Source: Scatocola faecipullorum (GTDB lineage Bacteria > Pseudomonadota > Alphaproteobacteria > RF32 > CAG-239). Taken from it: a DNA stretch of 11,585 nt. Positions 6,125 through 11,585 of the stretch are shown here, in pieces. The stretch is from contig DVNC01000004.1 of NCBI GenBank assembly GCA_018714685.1, positions 1 through 11,585 of the forward strand. Reading direction: 5' to 3'. Position 1 is the first letter of the stretch. Every line of letters begins with the position of its first letter. The notes beneath the pieces were generated by a model. The model had not been told where the DNA came from and searched no databases. It saw only the letters and a list, made by a program, of their open reading frames with translations. Made by a program: the position numbers and the translations under genes.

Positions 6125-7182
6125 TGTCAGAGAGTGAAGCGGTCAATATTTTGCCGAAAAACAACAGCTATCTGCTGGGGCAGGAAAAAGCCGAGCAGAT
6201 TCTGCTGGAAGGGTGGCGGAATAATTCGCTGCACAATTCATGGCTCATCAGCGGCATTGAGGGCATCGGCAAGGCAACGCTGGCTTATCGTTTTGCCAAA
6301 TTTCTGCTGGCGGCCGATGCCGGCAAGAAAGAGCAATATACCAGTTTGGAGATAAGCGAAAACAATCCGGTGTTCAAACTGGTGGTCAACAATGCCCATC
6401 CTGATTTGAAAATTATTGAGCGGGACTATACCGATACCGACCGCCGCAAGATTTTGAAAGCAATCAAAGAGGGTGAGCAGCTTTCCGACGAGGAAATGAA
6501 GGGACTGAAAAAGTCGGCTTTTATCCGCGTGGACGACGTGCGGACAATCAATGAGTTTTTGACTAAGCGTTCGGCGGACAATAACTGGCGGATTGTGATT
6601 ATCGACAGCATTGACGATATGAATCCGGCCAGCGCCAATGCGGTGTTGAAAATTTTGGAAGAACCGCCATACAAAACGGTGATGATGCTTATCAGTCATA
6701 ATCCGAACAAGCTGCTGCCGACGATCCGTTCGCGCTGCGCCAAGCTGCAGCTGCCGCCGTTGGCGGACAATCAGGTTGCCAGTCTGCTGCGGCGGTATCG
6801 CCCGGCTTTGGCGGAAAAGGCCGTTCAAAGTCTGGTCGGCATTGCTTCGGGCAGTATCGGCAAAGCTTTGGCATATGCCGATAACAATGCTTTGGGTAAG
6901 TATGACGATTTGTCCAAGATCGTTTATGCCAAAAACAAGTTCAGTATTGCCGATTTGCTGGCTTTTTGCGATGCGGCGGTGAGCGATGAAGACAGCTATT
7001 ATCTGATTCAGGAACTGGTTTTGAAATTTATTGCCGAAAACGTCAGAGCAAGCGATCATCCCGACGAACTGGCGGGAGCCTGGGACAACGCCATTAAGGT
7101 TTTTAACGAGACGGAGAGATTAAATCTTGATAAAAAGCAGGCTTTGATTAATATTATTACCAATGTGATTAAAGTGATTTAA
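6124..7182 (+). CDS. holB: DNA polymerase III delta-prime subunit
   Basis: This 352-residue AAA+ protein is predicted to be a rigid component of the clamp loader that puts the beta sliding clamp on DNA. Visible motifs are a Walker A-like loop SGIEGIGKATL (43-53), the Walker B region WRIVIIDSIDDMN (155-167), the signature ANAVLKILEEPP (171-182), and sensor 1 plus the SRC arginine-finger motif IRSRCAKL (201-208). The Walker A loop is intact, unlike E. coli delta-prime. The four-cysteine zinc site of the E. coli protein is absent. A charged insert (about 105-135) precedes the Walker B strand. The start codon shares one base with the tmk stop, which suggests translational coupling, and the tmk-holB order is conserved. 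tatD follows 11 bases later. Confidence 0.92.
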   Translation: MSESEAVNILPKNNSYLLGQEKAEQILLEGWRNNSLHNSWLISGIEGIGKATLAYRFAKFLLAADAGKKEQYTSLEISENNPVFKLVVNNAHPDLKIIERDYTDTDRRKILKAIKEGEQLSDEEMKGLKKSAFIRVDDVRTINEFLTKRSADNNWRIVIIDSIDDMNPASANAVLKILEEPPYKTVMMLISHNPNKLLPTIRSRCAKLQLPPLADNQVASLLRRYRPALAEKAVQSLVGIASGSIGKALAYADNNALGKYDDLSKIVYAKNKFSIADLLAFCDAAVSDEDSYYLIQELVLKFIAENVRASDHPDELAGAWDNAIKVFNETERLNLDKKQALINIITNVIKVI

Positions 7183-7193
7183 TAAGGAGAGCT

Positions 7194-7991
7194 ATGTTAG
7201 TCGACAGCCATTGTCATTTGGACTTTAACGATTTTGAAGAAGATTTTGATGAAATTCTGGAGCGGGCCAGAGCCAATGGCGTGACGGCAATGCTGAATGC
7301 CGGAAATAATATTGACGAGCTGGACAATCAGCTGGCTTTGTCGGAAAAGTATCCGTTTATTTATACGGCAGTCGGGGTGCATCCCGATAATGCCTCCGAA
7401 TATGAAAGTCTGACGGCGGCGGATTTGCTGGCGCAGACGCATCATAAGAAAGTGGTGGCTATCGGCGAGTGCGGGCTGGATTATTACTATGACAACTGCC
7501 CGCGCGATGTGCAGATAAAGGTTTTCAGAGAGCATATCAAGGCTGCGCAGGAGAGCGGGCTGCCGCTGATTATCCATACCAGAGAAGCAGAGGAAGACAC
7601 GATGTCGCTGTTGGACGAAGCCTATAAGGAAAAGCCTTTCGGCGGCGAATTCCATTGTTTCACCGGTTCGCAGAAAATGGCAGATTTCGGCCTTTCCATT
7701 GGTTTTTATCTTTCCGCCTCGGGCATAATTACCTTTAACAAAAGCAATGAACTGCGGGAGGTTTTTGCCCGTCTGCCGCTGGAACGTCTGTTGGTGGAGA
7801 CGGATTCGCCGTTTTTGGCTCCGGTGCCCAAGCGCGGGCGCCGCAATGAGCCTGCATTTGTGCTGCATACGGCGGAAAGACTGGCTCAACTGCGCGATTT
7901 GCCGCTGGAAAAACTGGCGCAGATTACGTCAGACAACTTTTACCGTCTGTTCCGCAAGGCCAGCGATAAAGGGAGATATGATTATAAATGA
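7194..7991 (+). CDS. tatD: TatD-family metal-dependent hydrolase (DNase)
   Basis: This 265-residue TIM-barrel hydrolase is predicted to be a cytoplasmic two-metal nuclease, probably a 3'-5' exonuclease acting on DNA. All expected metal ligands are seen: the HxH pair His6/His8 in DSHCHLD, Glu92 in GECGLDYYY, His128 in IIHTR, His154 in FHCFTGS and Asp204 in ETDSPFLAP. The length is normal. AAGGAG stands 5-6 bases before the ATG. The downstream frame begins inside the stop codon (ATGA, 4-bp overlap), so the two are probably translated together. In most alphaproteobacteria metG lies between holB and tatD, and here it does not. It could equally be called ycfH-like, since the bacterial paralogues TatD, YcfH and YjjV are hard to separate by motif. 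Confidence 0.92.
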   Translation: MLVDSHCHLDFNDFEEDFDEILERARANGVTAMLNAGNNIDELDNQLALSEKYPFIYTAVGVHPDNASEYESLTAADLLAQTHHKKVVAIGECGLDYYYDNCPRDVQIKVFREHIKAAQESGLPLIIHTREAEEDTMSLLDEAYKEKPFGGEFHCFTGSQKMADFGLSIGFYLSASGIITFNKSNELREVFARLPLERLLVETDSPFLAPVPKRGRRNEPAFVLHTAERLAQLRDLPLEKLAQITSDNFYRLFRKASDKGRYDYK

Positions 7992-8779
7992 AACAGTTAA
8001 CCATTCTGGGCAGCGGCGCGGCTCCCGGCGTTCCGTCGCTGGGGAGAGGCTGGGGGGCCTGCGACCCGCAAAACCCTAAAAACCGGCGTTTGCGGACGTC
8101 GGCGTATCTGGAGTACGACGGGGTCAGGTTATTAATCGACACGTCGCCGGATTTGCGTTTGCAGCTGCTGGCAAATGATATTCGCTATTTGGACGGGGTG
8201 CTTTATACGCATGCGCATGCCGACCATGTGCACGGCATAGACGATATCAGGGAGATTAACCGGATTATCCGGCAGGATTTGCATTTTTATGCCGGAGAAA
8301 AGACGGTTCGTTATATCAGGCATAATTTTTCTTATCTGCTTTCAAAGCCGAACAAGGTCAACGATGTGGTCAGGCTGCCGAGTATGGTGCCGAATATTAT
8401 CAAAGCCAACCGTCCGTTTGACATCAAAGGCCTGAAAATTATGCCGATTAAGCTGTTGCATCATTGTCCGGAATGCTTGGGATATGTGTTTAATGACGGG
8501 GAAATCGTTTATATTGCCGATTTTAAGGTGATTGCCGAAAGCGGTTACAAGCGGATTCTGCGGCGGCCGAAACTGTTGGTTTTGCCGCTGACGACGCCTT
8601 ACGGGCAGCCGGCGCATGCCGGTTTGGCCGATGTGCTGGCCGTCATTGAGCGGATTAACCCGGAAAAGGCGGTCATTAACCATATGGCAACGGAATGCGA
8701 TTATAATCAGGTTATGCTGGAGACGCCGGAGAATGTGGTTCCGGCTTATGATAATATGAAAATTGGAATAGAAGATTAG
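7988..8779 (+). CDS. Metallo-beta-lactamase-fold hydrolase, PhnP-like
   Basis: This 263-residue cytoplasmic metallohydrolase carries the zinc motif THAHADHVHGIDD (His75, His77, Asp79, His80). Probable further ligands are His158 or His159 in KLLHHCPE, Asp178 in YIADFK and His232 in VINHMA. The N-terminal GSGAAPGVPSLGRGWGACDP and NPKNRRLRTSAYL match the family that regularly follows tatD in alphaproteobacteria. PhnP itself opens the cyclic phosphate of 5-phosphoribosyl 1,2-cyclic phosphate, but no other phn gene is present, so that substrate is not implied. RNase Z-like or other phosphodiesterase activity is possible. It overlaps the tatD stop by 4 bp and is 12 bp from the next gene. Confidence 0.85.
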   Translation: MKQLTILGSGAAPGVPSLGRGWGACDPQNPKNRRLRTSAYLEYDGVRLLIDTSPDLRLQLLANDIRYLDGVLYTHAHADHVHGIDDIREINRIIRQDLHFYAGEKTVRYIRHNFSYLLSKPNKVNDVVRLPSMVPNIIKANRPFDIKGLKIMPIKLLHHCPECLGYVFNDGEIVYIADFKVIAESGYKRILRRPKLLVLPLTTPYGQPAHAGLADVLAVIERINPEKAVINHMATECDYNQVMLETPENVVPAYDNMKIGIED

Positions 8780-8791
8780 CGAGGTTTTGGC

Positions 8792-9652
8792 ATGTTGTGT
8801 ATTTATCATGTGGCAGACAGCGACGGAAAAGGTTCCGGCGCTATTGTGCGGACGGTTTATCCGGGAATAGAACTGATGGGGCTGAATCATGACATGGAAA
8901 TTCCTTATGACGAAATCCGCAAGCATGAGAAGGTTGTGGTTTGCGACTTTGCCTTGCCGGTCGATTTTATGTTTGAACTGAATGAGAAAATCGATTTTAC
9001 CTGGATTGACCATCATGCTTCGGTGATTAATGAATACAACGAGAAGCTGGCCAGCGGCAAGTATAAGGAAATTAAAGGACTGCGCCGTATCGGCACGGCG
9101 GCTATCGTGTTAAGCTGGGAATATTATTATCCGGACAAGCCGGTACCGGAAGGGGTTATTCTGCTCGGAAAAAACGATGTTTTTGATTTGCGTGACGACC
9201 GAGTCCGTCCGTTTGAATATGCTTTTCAGGCCAACGGCGTCAATGCGCCGACCGATGAAATATGGGACAAGCTGTTTGACGGACGCCTGAATGTGGCGGA
9301 TACGGTTGAAAAAGGACGGGCGATTTTGTCGTGGATTAAGGTGCGCAATTACCGTCTGGTGCGGAGCATGGCTTTTGAAAGCGAATATAAGGGGTTGAAG
9401 TGCATTTGTTCCAATATGCCGCAAGGTTATTCCGAGTTTTTTGATTCGCTGGAGAATATTCAGGATTATGACTTTATGGTCAATTTCTTTATGAACAAAC
9501 AAAACCGTTGGAATTTGTCTTTTTACAGCGACAAAGAGAACATTGACGTGTCTAAAATTGCGGCGGAATTCGGCGGCGGCGGGCATCTGCATGCGGCCGG
9601 AGCTTCCAAACTGCCGGAGCTGCCCGCGTTTTTGAGAAGAAAACATGACTAA
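8792..9652 (+). CDS. DHH/DHHA1 phosphoesterase
   Basis: This 286-residue predicted manganese-dependent phosphoesterase has motif I at the N-terminus (YHVADSDGKGS, His6/Asp9/Asp11), Asp52 in VVCDFALP and the signature WIDHHASV (Asp73-His74-His75). A further acidic site is NDVFD (128-132). The C-terminal DHHA1 substrate-binding domain ends in GGGGHLHAAGAS (261-272). Relatives include nanoRNases (NrnA, NrnB), c-di-AMP/pGpA phosphodiesterases and RecJ. The lack of extra domains and the N-terminal motif resemble the shorter NrnB/YngD-like group, but the substrate cannot be assigned. It is not a usual member of the tmk-holB-tatD cluster. Its end overlaps the acetyltransferase start by 8 bp. Confidence 0.82.
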   Translation: MLCIYHVADSDGKGSGAIVRTVYPGIELMGLNHDMEIPYDEIRKHEKVVVCDFALPVDFMFELNEKIDFTWIDHHASVINEYNEKLASGKYKEIKGLRRIGTAAIVLSWEYYYPDKPVPEGVILLGKNDVFDLRDDRVRPFEYAFQANGVNAPTDEIWDKLFDGRLNVADTVEKGRAILSWIKVRNYRLVRSMAFESEYKGLKCICSNMPQGYSEFFDSLENIQDYDFMVNFFMNKQNRWNLSFYSDKENIDVSKIAAEFGGGGHLHAAGASKLPELPAFLRRKHD

Positions 9653-10268
9653 GCATTGGTCAAAAGTCGAATATCTGCATGAAACAGTAACCAACCCGAA
9701 TATTATCGTCAAGGGAACCCACAGTTATTACAGCGATGCCTGGAGCGGCTGTTTTGAAGATTGTGCCGTGCGTTATCTGTACGGTGACAAATACAGCCGT
9801 GAACATTGGGAACCGCAATGGAAAATCGACCGGCTTTATATCGGCGATTATGTGAGCATCGGGGCGGAAGCGGTTATTCTGATGGGCGGCAACCATACGC
9901 ACCGGACGGACTGGTTCAGTTGTTATGCCCATTTGGACAAGATTGCCGAAGAATATCAGGCAAAAGGGGATACGGTTATTAAAGACGGCGTGTGGATCGG
10001 CATGCGGGCAATGATTATGCCCGGAGTGACAATCGGCGAAGGAGCGGTTGTGGCAGCGGGCGCCGTGGTGACTAAAGACGTTGAACCTTATACAATAGCG
10101 GGCGGAAATCCGGCAAAGGTCATTCGCCGGCGCTTTCCCGAAGAAACTGTCCGTCGGCTGACGGCTTTGCATATTTATGATTTGCCGGAGGAAAAACTGG
10201 CCCGGCTTCATGACCTGTTGTGCGGAAACGATATAGCCGCGTTGGAAAAGGCGGTTGAAGCCCTCTGA
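9645..10268 (+). CDS. Vat/CatB-type hexapeptide-repeat O-acetyltransferase
   Basis: This 207-residue protein matches the xenobiotic acetyltransferase family (Vat, CatB/XAT), trimeric left-handed beta-helix enzymes that move acetyl from acetyl-CoA to a hydroxyl group. Helix repeats begin at IGDYVSIGAEAVILMGG (66-82). The GGNHTHRTDW loop holds the likely catalytic His84, and DGVWIGMRAMIMPGVTIGEGAVVAAGAVV and AGGNPAKVIRRRFPEE follow. The length and the C-terminal helix are normal for the family. Known members inactivate chloramphenicol or streptogramins, but many chromosomal homologues have no shown resistance role, so the substrate is open. ATG 9645 lies inside the end of the DHH gene, with a GAGAAG-like site about 5 bases upstream. 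No transposon or integron sequence is near it. Confidence 0.85.
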   Translation: MTKHWSKVEYLHETVTNPNIIVKGTHSYYSDAWSGCFEDCAVRYLYGDKYSREHWEPQWKIDRLYIGDYVSIGAEAVILMGGNHTHRTDWFSCYAHLDKIAEEYQAKGDTVIKDGVWIGMRAMIMPGVTIGEGAVVAAGAVVTKDVEPYTIAGGNPAKVIRRRFPEETVRRLTALHIYDLPEEKLARLHDLLCGNDIAALEKAVEAL

Positions 10269-10304
10269 GACGATGTTTATATTAACCTCTGATGTTAAAA
10301 CAGC

Positions 10305-10312
10305 GGAGGAGG
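10305..10312 (+). promoter_or_regulatory. Strong ribosome binding site deciding the alcohol dehydrogenase start
   Basis: GGAGGAGG lies 5 bases before ATG 10318. The same frame can be read back to a TTG at 10255 inside the upstream gene, but that start has no ribosome binding site and adds 21 residues that are not part of the family. Confidence 0.75.
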
Positions 10313-10317
10313 GTGTT

Positions 10318-11481
10318 ATGCATTTTAATTACTATATGCCGACGCGGGTTATTTTCGGCCGGGGAAGGCTGAAAGAACTGGCTCAGGCCGAGTTGCCGGG
10401 AAAAAAGGCTTTAATTGTAATTACCGGCGGCAATTCGATGCGAAAATTCGGATATTTGGATAAGGTTCAGGCGCTTTTGCGGGAGAACGGCGTTGATTCA
10501 ACCGTTTTTGACAAGGTTTTGCCCAACCCGATTGAGGCGCATGTGGAAGAGGCGGCAGAACTGGCCCGCAGGGAAGAATGCGATTTTGTGATTGGCTTGG
10601 GCGGCGGCAGTGCGATTGATTCGGCCAAATCGATTGCGATTATGGTGAACAACGGCGACAACCGTTATTGGGATTATCTGAAAGGCAAAGCTTCAATTAT
10701 GCAGCCGGTGCTGCCGATTGTGGCTATTCCGACGACTGCCGGAACGGGAACGGAAGCCGATCCCTGGACCGTGATTACCAATGCCGATACCAATGAAAAA
10801 ATAGGCTTTGGAATTGATGCAACGTTTCCGCGGCTGTCGATTGTCGACCCGGAGCTGATGGTTTCGGTTCCGCCGCTATTTACGGCTTATCAGGGAATGG
10901 ACGCTTTTTTTCACTCGGCAGAGGGGTATCTGGCTAATGTGGCGCAGCCGGTGAGCGATTTGTATGCGTTGGATTCAATCCGGCGGATAACCGAGTTTTT
11001 ACCGCAAGCGGTCGAAAACGGGCAAAATTTGCAGGCGCGCGAGCAGATGGCCTGGGCCAGCACTCAGGCGGGAATGGTGGAAAGCATGTCAAGCTGCATT
11101 TCCGAACACTCGATGGAGCATGCTTTGTCGGCATTCTATCCCGATTTGCCGCACGGGGCAGGGTTGGTTGCGCTGTCGCTTCCTTATTACGGTTATCTGA
11201 TGAAAAAAGAGAAAAATAAAATTGCCGTGCGTTATATGGAAATGTCACGGGCAATGGGAGAGGCCGGCAACGGACCGGAAGATTTTCTGACGGCTTTACG
11301 AAAGCTGATTAAAGCGGTCGGTTTGGATGACTTGAAATTATCGTCTTGGGGCGTTTCTCCCGAAGAGGCGGAGAAACTGGCGGAAAATTCATTTCTGGCA
11401 ATGGGCGGGCTGTATAACCTTGATCCCATCCGTTTAGACCGGCATGATGCCGCCTGCATTATCCGCGAGGCGATACATTAA
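10318..11481 (+). CDS. Iron-containing (group III) alcohol dehydrogenase
   Basis: This 387-residue NAD(P)-dependent alcohol/aldehyde oxidoreductase is related to butanol dehydrogenase, FucO and similar enzymes. It opens with the family-typical MHFNYYMPTRVIFGRG. The nucleotide-binding loop is GLGGGSAIDSAK (93-104), followed by IPTTAGTGTEA (137-147). Metal ligands aligned to FucO are Asp195 and His199 (YQGMDAFFHSAEGY), His264 (EHSMEHALSAFY) and His279 (DLPHG). The spacing between the last two is one residue longer than in FucO. The length is normal. The physiological substrate cannot be told, but such enzymes commonly reduce aldehydes in fermentation. It is separated by 49 bp from the acetyltransferase gene, so an internal promoter is possible. 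It is the last gene before the terminator. Confidence 0.92.
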   Translation: MHFNYYMPTRVIFGRGRLKELAQAELPGKKALIVITGGNSMRKFGYLDKVQALLRENGVDSTVFDKVLPNPIEAHVEEAAELARREECDFVIGLGGGSAIDSAKSIAIMVNNGDNRYWDYLKGKASIMQPVLPIVAIPTTAGTGTEADPWTVITNADTNEKIGFGIDATFPRLSIVDPELMVSVPPLFTAYQGMDAFFHSAEGYLANVAQPVSDLYALDSIRRITEFLPQAVENGQNLQAREQMAWASTQAGMVESMSSCISEHSMEHALSAFYPDLPHGAGLVALSLPYYGYLMKKEKNKIAVRYMEMSRAMGEAGNGPEDFLTALRKLIKAVGLDDLKLSSWGVSPEEAEKLAENSFLAMGGLYNLDPIRLDRHDAACIIREAIH

Positions 11482-11497
11482 GGCGGTAAGGCAGCAA

Positions 11498-11533
11498 AAG
11501 ATACCCCCGCTTTTGAGCGGGGGGATCTTTTTT
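11498..11533. terminator. Strong bidirectional intrinsic terminator
   Basis: CCCCCGC (11504-11510) pairs with GCGGGGG (11517-11523) across a TTTTGA loop. After one A/G mismatch, AAGAT (11498-11502) pairs with ATCTT (11525-11529). On plus a six-T run (11528-11533) completes it, 16 bases after the dehydrogenase stop. On minus a shorter T-rich tail follows, so it can also serve the convergent gene. Confidence 0.9.
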
Positions 11534-11585
11534 AAGCTACGAATTCGATTTTGAGTTTATGGTCAAAAATCGAAGCGAGGTAATT
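11532..11585 (-). CDS. C-terminus of an unidentified convergent gene, cut by the right edge
   Basis: Read leftward from the right edge, one frame is open for 17 residues (NYLASIFDHKLKIEFVA) and stops at TAA 11534-11532, directly at the terminator. The composition looks protein-like. An ending of this kind is seen, for example, in small helix-turn-helix regulators, but this is too short for a family call. Support comes from the stop abutting a terminator that also works leftward. The open frame alone, at 54 bases, would be weak evidence. Confidence 0.4.
   Translation of the reverse strand, partial: NYLASIFDHKLKIEFVA

Noticed and set aside
10255..10317. TTG-initiated longer form of the alcohol dehydrogenase
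   Set aside because: It starts within the acetyltransferase gene without a ribosome binding site, while ATG 10318 has a near-perfect one and the family-typical N-terminus.
1..11585. CRISPR array, tRNA, rRNA, integrase or transposase
   Set aside because: No regularly spaced repeats, cloverleaf, rRNA sequence or recombinase gene was found on either strand.

Overview
The window looks like chromosomal DNA from an alphaproteobacterium, probably one of the moderate-GC, host- or gut-associated lineages. This is inferred from gene order and protein style, since there is no rRNA or other phylogenetic marker. The block mltB-like / rlpA / PBP5-type carboxypeptidase / tmk / holB / tatD / metallo-beta-lactamase-fold hydrolase follows the usual alphaproteobacterial arrangement, except that metG, which normally sits between holB and tatD, is absent.

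Left edge (1-433): a minus-strand gene begins at position 54 and runs out of the window. Upstream of it, also reading leftward, is a strongly structured RNA candidate (about 122-290) that ends in a perfect intrinsic terminator and has its own candidate promoter. A second hairpin terminator (392-423) closes the next minus-strand gene, a sugar-proton symporter of the XylE/GalP/AraE type (434-1822).

Middle (1823-9000): a divergent, AT-rich promoter region with a near-palindrome separates the transporter from a long plus-strand gene run. The first three genes are envelope proteins: a soluble lytic transglycosylase B-type protein, the lipoprotein RlpA (DPBB plus SPOR domains) and a D,D-carboxypeptidase. 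All three remodel peptidoglycan. The next four are cytoplasmic: thymidylate kinase, the DNA polymerase III delta-prime subunit, a TatD metal-dependent nuclease and a PhnP-like metallohydrolase. Spacing is tight (1-bp gap, 1-bp overlap, 11-bp gap, 4-bp overlap), so translational coupling is likely.

Right end (8792-11585): a DHH/DHHA1 phosphoesterase, a hexapeptide-repeat acetyltransferase of the Vat/CatB (xenobiotic acetyltransferase) type that overlaps it by 8 bp, and an iron-type alcohol dehydrogenase extend the same run. A strong bidirectional terminator (11498-11533) ends it. A convergent minus-strand gene enters from the right edge and stops inside that terminator.

Most of the window is ordinary housekeeping DNA. 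No insertion sequence, CRISPR array, tRNA or rRNA was seen. The best candidate for something undescribed is the structured minus-strand RNA at 122-290.
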